From: Aporrectodea caliginosa | Lineage: Eukaryota > Annelida > Clitellata > Crassiclitellata > Lumbricidae | Reading direction: 5' to 3' | Assembly (NCBI GenBank): GCA_020284085.1 | Contig: JACEVL010000131.1 | Span: 1,691,772-1,755,771, forward strand | DNA: 64,000 bases | Part shown: positions 24,426 through 38,600 of the stretch, one piece after another | Layout: the number at the start of each line of letters is the position of its first letter | Position numbering within the stretch: position 1 is the first letter of the stretch | Notes under the pieces: model-generated | Told to the model about the DNA's origin: nothing | The model's input: only the letters and a program-made list of their open reading frames with translations | Database searches by the model: none | Program-made: the position numbers and the translations under genes

Positions 24426-26640
24426 ATGCCCCCCACAATGTAAGAAGTTTCTAATTCTGTAGGTCCTTGAGCATGATCCCAAATATGTCTTTTTATCACC
24501 GTCCTCTTTGACCGGGCCTGGGTCGGGAGCGCCTCTGAGTAGTTATTCAAGGGGCGCTATATAAATTCCATAGATGATCGAAGCAGAGGAACGGAGATTT
24601 TGCCGAAATTGTTCCAGAGAAAGAACTTAAAATTAGTAGTTAGCATATTTAGGTCGCAGTGAGGTAAGAGGATCGTTAAAAATTATAATATATAATTAAT
24701 CATCATAATTATCGTAATCTATATATTTATTAAGCGCTACCACCAGCTATAGGCACAAGGCACCGGTTTAATATTCTTAATGCTGTAGGTAGACTACCCA
24801 TATTTAAATTCCTTGGTAGAAACGGAACAGCAAAGCTTTAAAGTTGTTTGGGTTAAATGACTGTCACCTTCAGCTATTGGTTTTATTATTCCTATAACTT
24901 ACTGACTTATTAGCACCCGTCCAGACGAGAACAAGACAGTACGCAATGAACCCTTGAGAAACAGCAGTGCCATCTAACGTCTGCTGGTGCCTTATAAGAT
25001 TAATTTCAATAGGCCTACTAAGTCTAATTTGTTGGGTCTGCTTTCACGTTTTAAGAAATTCATTTTTAAAAGTATGTGAAATCGTATAAACGAAGGCAAA
25101 TAGGCCTACTTGTTAATTTTGGAGATAACTGCCACTCAGAACATAAAAATTAGACATTACATTTTATTTTCCCTTCCTAACAAAGATTACTGTAATTTCA
25201 TATCCAGAGTACTATATAAAATATTTAGGCTATTGACTCTCTTTCCTCAATTAAAATACTAATAATTCAATATGTATAACATGCCAATAGTTCTAATTTT
25301 ATCTAAACACTGCCTTAGTTTATCTTCGAACATCCAATAAGACCTTAGTTTACCAATACATAAGATCATACTAATTTTTTTTAATCATACTGCGTAATAA
25401 TATTGTTAGTTTGAAAATATTAAACGAAGAGTATTATTATGTAGCTTGTTTTTAATAAACGAAAATTGATTGCAAATTGATTGCGGTCTTGAACAACGAA
25501 GAGCCCGCCAATAGTAGCGCCACATAAAGAAAGCTTGAATCGGTCGACATTTTCCAAGGGACTGGTCTCTGTCAGTTGACTCGTCGGTTCCTTTGGTCGA
25601 GGGACTGATTCTGCTGTCATTTTCACGATTTTGGTGACAAATTCCTTCAGTATTAAGCAACCGATAAGAAAGGTGACTAATTAATTAATTAGAACGAACA
25701 AAGAGTTTATTTTCCGCGTGGATGGCGTCGGATTTCTTTGGGGAAGGTTTAACTGCGCAGGTTTTTTCAGTTCCGTTGAAGTTTTCCCGCTTCGAAAAAG
25801 TGGACCCACTGTAGGATTCCGTTAAGTTCGGTCATTTTTGTAATTTTCCACGTTTTGTTCGTACGTTGAAAAATTTAATTCAATTAGACTGATAAAGGAC
25901 GTTAATTGGCGTCGAATTGTTGAGACGGTTTTGTATGTCGCTGAAGTATTTGTCGAAAAAGTGAAAGGGGAAAGTTGTTACGAAGTAGCGTGCACACTAC
26001 CCCCCTGAGTCATGTTTCCTTGTGGGGTAATGGCGTCCGGGAGGGTGGCTGGCCAGCGTGAAGGGCTTTGTCTGGTTTAATTAATTTGTCGCCGAATTTG
26101 CTTTACTGTCCACGTGCAGTAGGAAGGGAAGCGTTTCGATATCGTTTTAGGACTTTGTGGGTCATTAATTTGTTAAAATTTAAGGCCAGACTGGTTGCAA
26201 GTGTCTATCTATCTATGGAATTTATATAGCGCCCCTTCAAGATAGCTACTCAGAGGCACTCAAGTGTGGGTGTAATATGCATGTAATATCATTTTAGTAC
26301 GTTGTGGGTCATTAATTTGTTAGAATTTAAGGTGCAGACTGGTTGCAAGTGTGGGTGTAATATTGTGTAATGTAGTTTTAGTACATTGTGGCTCCTCGTG
26401 CTTTAGTTTTTAATGGGTGTAAAACATGCTTTGCTTTAGTTTCATTGGACTAAAACAATGCTTAGTTTCGTGCAAATCAAAGAACGAGTCTGAACTGTTA
26501 ATTTGTTGTTAAAATTTGAATTAACGGTTTATTAATTACCAGTGTATGTATGTCTGGCATGCATTACTTGTATCTTAATGCTGATTTTAGAACATTTGAC
26601 TGTTTTTACTATTGAGGTTTTTTACTTTGATTGTATGTAG
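24426..26640. other. Intergenic DNA and probable vasa 5' flank
   Basis: Contains SINE-A tail fragments (about 24510-24570 and 26214-26265). A non-coding first exon of vasa should lie here, because a clear acceptor (TTGTATGTAG) ends at 26640, just before the start codon. I could not choose its position. Nothing else is recognised. Confidence 0.4.
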
Positions 26641-26650
26641 TTGTGCCATA

Positions 26651-29600
26651 ATGGAAGACTGGGATCTTGATATGAGCGGAGGTCGGTCTGGGTCGAATTA
26701 TTCCCAGGTGAGCCATACTTCTACCAAGTTTTGGCTGCATTTGAGTGGCAGTGTGTCTTGCATAGTCATTTTGAATTTGTTTGTAAAATGATTTGTATTT
26801 ACCGATATATGTGCGCATGGGTGGATGTGCGTTTGCAGGGGAGCAAGGGGGAACATGGTGGCAGTGAGGGATGGAAGGAGACATAGGGTATTGGGAGATG
26901 ACTTGTGTCAATCACATGTCACGTGGCGATGCATCTCTTGACGTTTTCAGATTGTTTTTTAACCGTCTTTGGACATCCAAACGTCTAGTCTAAAATGTAT
27001 AAAAACTTAGAAATTGTTGACAGTTTGTTTTCGAAATAAGCGTTCAGATAGAGCTGAAACTGATCCCAGAGTGCTAACAACAGGCCCCATATCATGTCCA
27101 ATGCTTCCAAAAGCACTAACAGCTTTTGGGATTCGTGCCAGACGCATTAATCGTCACGTGGGAGCAAGCGGTGAGGGTGACGAGATCGGTTATTTTTGGC
27201 GTGCTTTTGTTAGTCCCCGTGCCAACAATTTAATACTTTGCTCCCACTTACAAAATCAAAATTCCCGTGGACGCCCATGCATGGGTGACGGACATGAAGA
27301 TGAGTAGGTTTTGGGTTGAAAGTTGATTTGTTAAAGATTTTTGATATCCACGTTTCTTTTATGAAGGATTTTATTCTAGCACTTGTCCAAAAGCAGCTTT
27401 AAAGTAATGTCTTTTATTTAAGTTTTCATGCTGTATGTAATGTAAATTTCTTTTGATAACCGTTTCTTTTTCAACCCTTCTTTACCAGTGAAGAGACTGG
27501 CCTGGCAAACTCTGTTTTACACAGTGGCGCTATATAAATGCTTGATTACGATTAAAAGCAACTTTAAATGTAATGTAATTGATGTAATTGAACACTTATA
27601 TAGTACCCCTTCAAGGTACCCAGAGGCTTTCTCTGCGTTAACCTTTATGATGTGAAATGTCATTATGAACGAATATATTACATCAGTTAGCAAACAATGC
27701 ACAGTAAGCTGAGAGAGTCACCAGTGGTGGGCATGATAAAAATTAAGTATACTGTGCAAAATTCCAAGGGTATGCGAAGGTGGTTTTTAAAGCCGATTTA
27801 GCAGCACTTTGGCACACCCTCTAAAAGGCTTGCCACGCTTGACCTATGAGGTGTATGTATTTATCTAACCACTTGTAACGCGCCTTTTAGGAACCTCATG
27901 CGATGGCGTTGCAAGGCTGCCTATGTGTGCATCCCCAGATACAAGTGGCACTAGTAATATATATAGTGTGGTTGATTGTGCTTTCAGATGAACAATCTAT
28001 CGAACGGTGGCGCTGCGAGTCAGTTCAAGAACACCTTGGGCATGGGTCGTGGAAAACCATATGGTAAGAAGAAACGCCCTGAATTTAGAGTGCTAACATT
28101 GCTTATTTCATTTAACACTGATTTAATTTTGATTGTCTCTTTTAGAGCAGATTCAGTTTAAAATCTGAATTAATGTTGAAACTCGTGTAGATTATCTGTT
28201 AAAAAATTGTACAGGTTCATGCAAGTTTTAGAAGATTTCTTTGGTCGTTTGTGTCTAGTTCATTAATTATTATTATTATTATTGTTACTATGATTGCCAT
28301 ATTTTCCAGGCTCTAAGCCACTCCTGTGTTTAAGGTGATCGAGTGCAAAGTTGCAAATTTTGTGAAATCAATACATGGCCTCACTGGCAGATATGGCACA
28401 CCTATACACAGATGGTCAGACTTGTACAAGGTTTGTGTGCTAGCAGCGGATGTAAATATGTCGACAATCTAGAGGCAGAATGTTGGACAGCATAGCAATA
28501 TAGTGCCGCATAGGATCATTAAGCACCTTTATACAAGTTGATACCCTAGTTTAAAAATGTAAAAAAAACTGAAATGACTTGTAGTCCAGAAAATACGGTA
28601 TTATCATTTATATGCTTTTATTAAGTGTCACTATTTAGTCCAGAAACCCAATCATTATGCTTTTATTCAATTGATGGCACTGAGTAATTGTAAGTGAAGG
28701 ACTTGCTCAAGGTCCCTGCACAGTATCCCTCTCGGGGGACTTGAACCTGTACGTTCTGCCTTATAAGACGAGCACTCTAACCAAATCAGCTTCCATGTCC
28801 CAGGAATGAAAGGATGTTCTGCCTGTGATGTGCCTTGTACTTCAGTTTGAATCCAGTCCACATGGACTTACCCGCAGTGATGTGGCACAGACTGGTTATT
28901 CAATTGGCCAGGTTCTTGTTAATTGTCATCTTCTAAGTGGGTAATATACCTTTTATTCTCCATTATTTCCAGCTTTTCCTTTGGAACGATTTAGTTCCCT
29001 GTATGCGACACGGTAGCCGTTTGGTTGGAGTGTTTGCTTTGTAATGTGAAATCTGGGAGTTTGAGCCTGCCTTGAGATGGTTACTGTGTAGTGATCTTGA
29101 GCAACTCCTTTGCTTGCGATTGCTCATTTCTATCAATGAAAGATTTTTCATCAGATAGTGTGCACTTGATAAATGGAGAAGTAACACCTGAATGTCCGTG
29201 ATGAACACTTTCACGTTGAAGCATTTTGCACTGAATGAATTAATGTGTGGCAAATTGGTGCTTGATATTTAACACTACGACGAGCTACATTGGTTTCCCA
29301 GTTGGCTTCTAGTACACGCTCGTCATTCGTTACAGGCTATTATGCAGATTAATTAACTGGTTTTTATGTACCGTATTTCTTTAAATTTATTTAAAGTGTC
29401 TTGTGTTGCTTATAAAGGAGAGCAATCGTCTGGATTCGGGTCGAGTAACTTCGGCAGCTCGTCACAAGGAAATGGTAGGATTGCCATTCTGTTGGTTACT
29501 TACTAGAAATGATTTAGATTGGTGGTTTGTTCATTGGTGTGGCTGCTTGTTGTGCGGTACAGTGCTAAGTGTATTTGTCTGTAAATGTAAAATGCGGCAT

Positions 29601-32600
29601 ACAGCCATTGCGTTTGTCAGAACTCAATTAAAGAAAAGATATTATTACAGTGGTGTGGCTCCTTGTTGTGGGTACAGGGAAGTTTGACACCATCAAACCC
29701 AGCAGTACTTATGCTGTCCTGGAATTTAGGTAATACATTGGTAACGACACATGTTGGCATGATTATTGTAATTAGTAACTTCTTATTATTTTAATTAGTA
29801 ACTTCTAGTGTGCCAGTATCTAGTACACAAGGCATCAACCGATGTTGCACCAAAACCAAACTGTTTATCAGATAACAATTGTATTGTCTTTTGCCTTTGC
29901 ACCTCGAGTAAAGATTTTGTTGTAGCATGGGTAGCAGGCAACAGGGTGAAGGAAAGGTTATTGAGCTGTTAATAGCAGTTGTAACGTGTATACTGAAGGG
30001 GAATATGTCCTTCGAGCTGAGGACTATGCCTCTGAGAACTAATTATGTTAAACTAGGTATGCCGTTAATGGATTGCGGTCTCTATCACAGTCAGGAGTGC
30101 TGGTTGCACTTTGGACATGCTGCAAGTCCAAGAAGTGGAACTGCACTGGTGAAAGAATGAGGAAAGAAGAGGACCATTGGAGACAGTTGAGGGGTCTGCA
30201 AATAAGCCCTGGTGTGGTTCAAAGCCTTCCTGACTGCGAGAACCACATAGTTTAAAGTCACGGAGAAGGATCTTTTGTCTCAGAATTGTGGGCTTCATGC
30301 AGTCTGGAGAAGAGACCAGGATAGAATGGAGTAGCGTTTTATTGTGGACATCTGATGATCAGACTGCTGAGTGAACACATTAAAAATGAAAATGAAGTTA
30401 GCTTTGCTGTACTACACATGAGCATCTTTTGAGGTTCTTAGCAGGCACTATGTAAATGACCAGGTTTATACATACATGCATTTGCAGTTGCATACATGGT
30501 TTATACAGAAGCTGAGTATGCTTGATTTGAGGCTAAACAGTATCAGTCATTACCCTTGCAGACACTTTTTTGTTATTAGTTTTCATTGCATATTTAAAAT
30601 GATTCCTTCTGCTCTTTGTAGGCGATGCAGGATTTGAGGATTCAAACATATGGGTAAGACTTGTATGATATTTAGTATTTAAAACAGGATTATTGATAAT
30701 TATTGATAGTAGTGGGTGTAATTCAAAATAAACCAGTTTTAAACCAGAAAGTGAAATTATAGAAGTTTATTTTCGGATCGAGTGTCGGAAAAAAGCCCTG
30801 GTTGGTTCTTTTGCATGAAAATGTTAATGAAATTAAAATTTAGCTTTGCTTACACAAGCATTGAGGTTTTTAGCAGGCACTTTGTAAATGATTAAATTTG
30901 CAGTTGCATTGTTTAAGTACTTAATTTTAGGTCATTACCCTTGACACAAGTAGTTTTCATTGCATATTTAAAATGGTTCCTTTTGCTCTTTGTAGGCGAT
31001 GCAGGATTTTGATTCAAACTATGGGTAAGACTTGTATGATATTTAGTATTTTAAAACAATTATTGATAGTAGGTGATAAACCATTTTTCTAACCAGAAAG
31101 TGAAATTATGAAGTTTTTTGATCGACCAGTGTCTTTTCTTCAAAATGTTTTATAAAATTTGTCCTAATTAAAGGCATTTGTAAATGTTCAGTTTAATCAC
31201 TGTTTAGGTCATTTTTGCTACATATTACATGCAATACTTTTGCTTAATTAGATGCAATAATTTTGCTTTTTACATAATTACATGCAATACTTTTTGTATC
31301 TAGTTCGAAGAGCAATGGTTACGGTGGAAGACAAGAAGCTGGACACGGCGATAGAAGAGGTGGAGGTGAGTTTGTGTTGAGGTTTATATCGGTTAAGTTT
31401 GTATTTAAACTAAAAATTTTACCAAAGTAACGTGAAGTTTGTATATCAGTGTTCAAAACTAAGTCTTCTGTTTACACTTGCATTTGGTGAATCTAAGTGG
31501 TTAATTAAAAAAGAGCAGTTTCGTATTGATGAGTAACAAAACTGGAGGGATTGCACCGCATTGAGCTAATGCATGTGCAATTTTTTTTATTAACTCAACT
31601 GTTAACAAGCAGGACATCACACTATTCTAATTTGTGCTGTCTTCTGCCTACATTAGCAGCATTATGGGAATGTTAGTTATGTTTTTGAGAACCTCAAGGT
31701 TTTAATGAGACTTTTTACATGGTGTTACCTTGCCGTATACCATGTAATTGGTCTGCCATCCATGGGTTACTTGGGTCTCTGGTTAAAAGGAGTGGTTGAT
31801 TGCAGGTGGAAGAAGTGGTGTACGTGAGGATGGAGGTAATCGTTGCAGTTCAAATTATATGATTTATCTTCAGAAATTTTTTATCTTAGCTCAGGGGTTT
31901 TGACTTAGTTTGAACACTTAAAAATTCACGTTACTTTGGTAAGATTTTAATATAACCATTATTACAAGTTTATTGTACTAATATATTTGAACAGTTAGCA
32001 AGGAGTTTTCAGTTAAGTCGTTTGTGTAACAGTTAAAATTTGATTGTTTTTAAACTACGGTGTTGGTGACTTGACTAGTTTGCTGCTGTTTAGATTCGTT
32101 TTGAAATTAAGGTGTTTGCTGGCTAGATATCGTTAATATTGTTTGTGCTGATGGTAGTTGGTGTTAAGACTGGTATGTTGTCTTCATAATGTTAATAATT
32201 GTTTGTAATGATGATGGTTTGATAATGTTAGTTAGGTTTTTGTATTAGATTAAGTTACATGTAGTGTGTTAAGTCTGTTGTTACATCTGGTCTCAATGCC
32301 ATTAACGGCCTTTGTGTGAAGCAGAGAAATGCTGGACCATTGGGATTTGAGGTGGCTATGTTGTACGTTAGTGAATGTGCATTTGTTTGCCATTGCGTTT
32401 GGCACAGGACATTTCGGAGGCGGCCGTGGAGGAGGGCCTGGCCGATCAAATGGAAGACGTAAGCATTGCTAAATTATACTGCAAATGGCTGAAACGAGAA
32501 AGAACTGTTTGATATTGACTGAAAAGCTGAAGAGTTAAATAGAGATTAAATGCATCATTTGCAGATTTAATCAATTTATCAGCAAATTATCAATGTTAAT

Positions 32601-35600
32601 CTGTTTTAGTCAGCCATTTGTAGTTGATAGGTGTTAGTGGCCTTGTATTGCTAGTGGCCTTGTCCTTGATGCGAATTGCATGTGAGTTCAAGCCTTTCTT
32701 ATGTGCTGGAGTTGAAGTATTCCAAATCCCAAGGAAATATTGGAGGATTTGTTTGGGACTGGACCGACTGGTAGTGTTTTCCAAATTGTTCATGCCTGTT
32801 GAGAACTTTCAGGTGTTTCTGGCTTTATCAACACTGGGAGCATTGTGAATGATTGCACATGTATTGTGAAAATTTGTTGGTGCAGTTGAGTAATCCTGTG
32901 GAGTTGTGTAATGCTATCATTGCTATGGAAAATTTGCCCGGTTAAGGGTTCTTGTCCATTGTGCCAGAAATGCAGTTGTATTGATAAGTTTGCACAGTGT
33001 GTCTTCAATAGGAGATCCTTTCATCTGATCTAACAACTTCCATAGCACCATTATCATAATGCACACAACATAAACCAACGATCACTTGAAGTGAAATCTT
33101 ACTCAAAGTAATAATCAAATTAGGATGGAATTGATAAGATGAAACCATGCTTTAATTGTAATGGTAAACTGTTGTAACTGTTACTGTATAGTGCATCTTC
33201 AACAGGAGATCCTTGTAATGTAACAAATTATATACTATATAGCACTGCTATGATTAAACATAACTTGCTGGTTGCTTAAAGTGAAATCATAGTCAATAGT
33301 CGTAATCCATTTGAAAAGTCAAAGGTCAAATTCTGCTAAGAGAAGCTATTGTTTGTTCCTTCTCTTGTTCCAATGGCAGTTTGCTTTGTCTTGCAGCCAA
33401 CTCCTGCTACAAATGTGGGGAAGAGGGGCACATGGCTCGTGAATGCCCAAACCCTGGAGATTCAAATCGTGGTGGTGGTGGCGGCGGACGAGGCGGTGGC
33501 AGAGGTATGGTCAATTAAGGTTGCTTTCGTTTTTTAATTCAAGTGCTAAGTGGGATTTTGAGATGTTGATTGTTTTGTAAATTTTCAGACAGTTTTTGTT
33601 AATTAATTTGGAATTTGATAGATTTTCTGTTCATCTGTTTCGTTACGTTTCTATACGGTGGTTGTGCCACTTAACTGGGATGCCTTCTTATAACAAGGAG
33701 GTGAAATACCCTTGAATATTAGAATCATTGATAGCGGTAGGAGGTAGGTTATTAAGTCCATTTTACGTTACCTTTGTGGAACATAGTTAGAGCGCTGGCC
33801 TGGTAATGCGGAGTGTATTGGTTCGATCCTCCTCTGAGACAGTTGCTGTGTAGGGACCTTGAGCAAGTCCTTGACTCAGAATTGCTCAACGTCATCGATT
33901 GATGTTTGGTCATTAGATAGTGGGACCTAGGCAACATGTAGTAATATTACTACCTGGTACTGTGCTGTAATGGTTTCTCTTAATCTGTGTAGGTGGTAGC
34001 TGCTTCAAATGTAATCAGGAGGGACACAGAGCACGTGACTGTCCGTCTGATGACTCGAGAGGCAGAAGCAATGGTGAGCCATTGAACCCACTCTCCGCAT
34101 TACAGGCCACAACTGTAAAAATTTTACGCTGTCCATCATCGATATTTGTTTAATTTTGCATAGCAACTGACCATGCATCAATTGGTGGTGCTAAGCAATT
34201 TTTAGTGAAGTACTTGAATAATTCTTCCCTCGAGACGGCCCATTTGGTTGGGCCCGCCAACCGAGGACATGACAGCTACTTCGGCTTGGAGTGCAGAATG
34301 GTCAACAGCGGACATTGTAAACCATTCCCTCATTGCCGTGCCATTTGTCTGGCCTCCCGGCCACAACCTACCTGGACGACGCTAAATCGATTCAGAACTG
34401 GTCAGGGCCGCTGTGCAGCAAACCAAGTCCGGTGGAAGCAGGCCTCGAACCCTCTGCGCCTGCGGAGATGTACAGGCAATGGCTCACATTGTTAATGACT
34501 GCAGAATAACTGGTTTTCCTGGTGGACTGTCCGCTTTGCATATTGCTGATGACGATGCGGTGCGCTGGCTTAGCGCGAACTGCAAACGCTAAATAAATAC
34601 TTGAATAATTTTGAGAAGGCATTCTTGAATGGACTTCATTGGCTGTCGTTATCTAAATTAATAATAAATGTTATGTACTTCTACCCAAGAATGTTTCAAC
34701 GTGAATTGTCTCTCTGTGTTGTGAATCGATACACGGTTGTGAGGTTTCTGTTTTAGACGATGGATTTGGAACAAAGTCGTTCGGCAGCGTTTTGGTCAGC
34801 AGCATTCAGGCTAACGAAGGTGAGTGCAGAAAAATTGGTCATATTTTCTACGTTTTTAGTGCTTAATAACATTAATGTATTTATTTCAGGGTAAGGGTGG
34901 GGTTTTAAAAAACCGTAAAACCACCCCTAAATGCGCCCATGTTTCTGTGTTCCCCAACATTAGTTCAGATTTTGTGTAAAAAGAATCGTCCTGAATCAAG
35001 TTGCACTGGGTTGCTTGGTGTTGTTTCTGCTATTCTGTTGCTTGCACATGTGGTGAGAGTATATTTTGTATTTTTTTATCTTGCGAACTGGTATTTATAT
35101 AACTGTTATGTTTTGTTGTTTTATGATTAGAAGAAGATTGGGATTCAGGAAAGACTTCAGGAGGTATGGTTGAAACTTCATCTTTCTCATAAATGAATTC
35201 AGTAAATCCTGTTATGTTTGCCAAAAGCTAAATTTCAGTTTTTTTAACTTTTAATGTCATTGATAACTGCTTGGAGACTGTTGCTAGGTGTTGCAGTTTG
35301 GGAGACCTTCATTGTAAATATGTAAAATTCCACGGCAGAATCTCTGTATAATTAGATAGGTCTACTTAAAACACCTGTTGGAAAACAACCTTTAAATACT
35401 GTTGTCTGCCTGTGGACTGCGCTACAACCTGCATTGTTTCTACGTTAGTACAGAGACTGGCTTTCATTCTAAAAAGGTGGAAGTTCAAGATAATCTCTTT
35501 ATATCGCCCGAAACAAGGGATATTAAGTTAATTAGTTGATTGTAAGGGTTGACAGTGTTACTGAAAACAGACCTATTCCAGTATATTTCTGGCTTATAAT

Positions 35601-38600
35601 GTTTGTCCTTTAGTGGGCACTTCTGAACTTTGTAAGGAGGGCATCATAAAATTACAGTTGTATTGTATTATTCTGGTTTAGTTGACGCAGTGCCCTAGTT
35701 GCAAGATGAATGTCTGTTTTCTTATCTCAGGGTTTGGAGCGACAAGCTCGTTTGGTGCCAAGAGCACCTTTGGAGACAGTGCGTTTGGATTCGGTGGTGG
35801 TAAAGTGGAATCAGATTCCTTCAACGATACGGCCGATGAACCAAAGTGAGAAATGGTTTTATATTTAGAAGGCGTTGTTTTAGGTAGAACAAGATTTAGT
35901 AGGGATAGCTTCAGAGTCAGTGACATTTGAGTAGGAATTGCTTCTGAGTTAGAGGCATTTTTAGAAGTGGTGCATTGAAATAGTTTGAGTAGTTTGCTTT
36001 TGAAGCGGTGCTATATAAATGTTCAATTACAATTACTTTTAAGTGGTACAGAGAATTGAGGGAATTCCTAAAGCGCTTAACATGGATGGTGCAGATTTGA
36101 GCGTATCCCTTTACGAGCACTGTGTAGGGACCTTGAGCACGTCCTTTGCTCAAAGTTGCTCAGTGCCATCGACTGATGCTTGGTCATTGGATAGTGGTGC
36201 TTAATAAATACATAATCAATACATCGTTATTTCAGAAATGCATGCATCTTAAACTCTTAATCAGACAACAGATATTGGTTTGTTAGATCAAATGAGGTCT
36301 GCTTCTGTAATGCCTTCCTTTGCTAGATGTGACAATATCAAAGTACTCCACCATGTAGCACAGTTTGCCCTTCAATGTCAACAGAGGAGCCTAATCTTGA
36401 TCGTACTACTCCGTGCAGACATCTGGTTTGGGGAATGGGGAGGTTTGCCAAATGTTTATTTATTTCTCTCATATTACGGTCAATGGGAGGAAGGGTCCAA
36501 TGTAGGTAAAATACTTGGAGTTTGTATTTGAATTCAGTGCAGTAGTGGACAGTTTGACTTAAATTGAATGGGGAGGTTTATGCCAAATGCGGTCAATGGG
36601 AGGAAGAGTCCAATGTAGGTAAGAATACTTGGAGTTTGTATTTGAATTCAGTGCAGTAGTGGACAGTTTGACTTAAGACCATTGACTGGCTCCATTCCAA
36701 GCACTCACAGTTTATTCTGTCAGTCGGTTTGGTATAGAGAGTCTCGTTGTTTGTGCATGCTTTTGTGCCATGAGCACTTAGTGATGGCAATGATTGTTGT
36801 AGGTATGGTGGATTCGGAGGCAGAAGAGATGGCGGAGGCAGAGGTGGAGATAGAAGCGGAGGCGATAAAAAGGGTGAGTGTCTTGTGATGTTTGCAAGCT
36901 GGTTGATGCAACTGGTCGACAGATTTATGGAGAATGAATGAACACTTGAAATTATGTTGATAAAATTGATTTAATGATTTATGGAGATAATATTGAACAT
37001 TTAAATAAATGTGAGATTGGTTGGTTGATTAAGTTGCTTGATTAGTGAGATTAGTTGATTGACTATGTTAATTGACTCATTTATTGGAGAATAACACTTA
37101 GAATGATAGTCGCTTGTTCAGTTGGCATGGTAGATTCTTGCTGATATATCAGTCCGTGGTGATTGTGCTTCCAGGCTTCAAAATTGGTAACCCATTGGAT
37201 GAAGTGCTCAGCCTGTAACATGGAGTGTCCCGAGTTCGAACCTCCACTGAGGGGTTCACTGTTGGCACCTTGACCTAAGCCTTCTAGCACAGTTGCTCAG
37301 GGCTATCACTGTTCTGTCGTTTGATCAAGTGTGCACTTCTTGGAAGGAGGGCAATATCAAACACAGTTGTATTGTGTATGGACCATATATAGTTGTGAGG
37401 GCATTTCTGAACTTGGGAAGCATGACAAATTGACAGTATCAGATCCAGTTGTATTGTTCTTAACTGACAAATTGCACTATGTTATTAGTATGTATCTGTG
37501 TTCAGGTTGACAAATTGTATGTGTGTTAGAACGTATCTGAACGTATACATAGTACCTTTTATAAGAATCTCTTCAAGAAGATATGCAAAAAATGTGGCTA
37601 TCTTAACAGTCTGTTGAGCTGTTTGATGCTTGAGTAAAAGTTGTATTAGTTTGTTGCTGCATTGTTCGTGCAAATACCAATTACAGAAGAATACTGTTAA
37701 ATGATGTAGGGAAACATGTAATTCCTGTTCCTGCTGTGTTGACTGTTGACATTTTAATGTGCTGCAGGCTGTTTCAAGTGCGGGGAAGAGGGTCACTTCT
37801 CGCGTGAATGTCCGAGCGCTGATGCCGGTGGAGGAAAACGATCTGGAAGTGGTAAGACCATGATGTGTTGTGCTATGAAGTCATTTTACTGTTATTGTTG
37901 AAACTGGTTAAGAAATAACGTCTGTGATTTTCCTCTTGCAACTTGTGTAGTGTGGGACAAGGTAGCTGATTGCCTAGAGCGCTCACATCGTAATGCAGAG
38001 ACAATAGGTTCAAGCCGTATGCTCCAAGCACATTTGCTCAGCACGATTGATTGATGCGGTCATCAGACACTGGTGCTTAATAAATGTGGTAATAAGATAG
38101 TGTTGTTAGATTAATGGTAACTTGGAAGTGAAATGTGGTAAAGCATTTGAAAGTCTAGTTGAAATCCAGTAGACCAGGGTAAGCTGAATTCAGGCTGAGT
38201 GGGTAGGGTTAGCATCCATGCTTGTTTAATATAATGGAATGCAAGACTTGTATGGCATGCCCAGAGAGTCGGCACATGTTTTCAGATGTTTTCAGCCAAG
38301 ACACTTGGCTGCAATTTTAAGCTTTCTGACATGTTCAACTACATCTTTGAATGCATCAGACTGTGTACAATTTGCAAATGCGTAATCTGTAGAGAACACT
38401 TCGACTGGGTGTAGTATTGATTCACGTTTTTGCGTGTTTGCAGGGTGTTATAAGTGTGGAGAGGAGGGTCATATGTCACGCGACTGTCCAAATGCCGATG
38501 CTTCCGGAGGAGGAAGAGGAGGTGGTGGTGGTGGTTCAAGAGGTGAGAATTGCTGCATACCAATTTAATTTGATGTTGTCTTGAAGTTGTAAATATTGTT

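Noticed and set aside
27014..27307. 97-codon frame in vasa intron 1
   Set aside because: No knuckle or Gly-Arg character, no convincing acceptor and donor, and the gene is complete without it.
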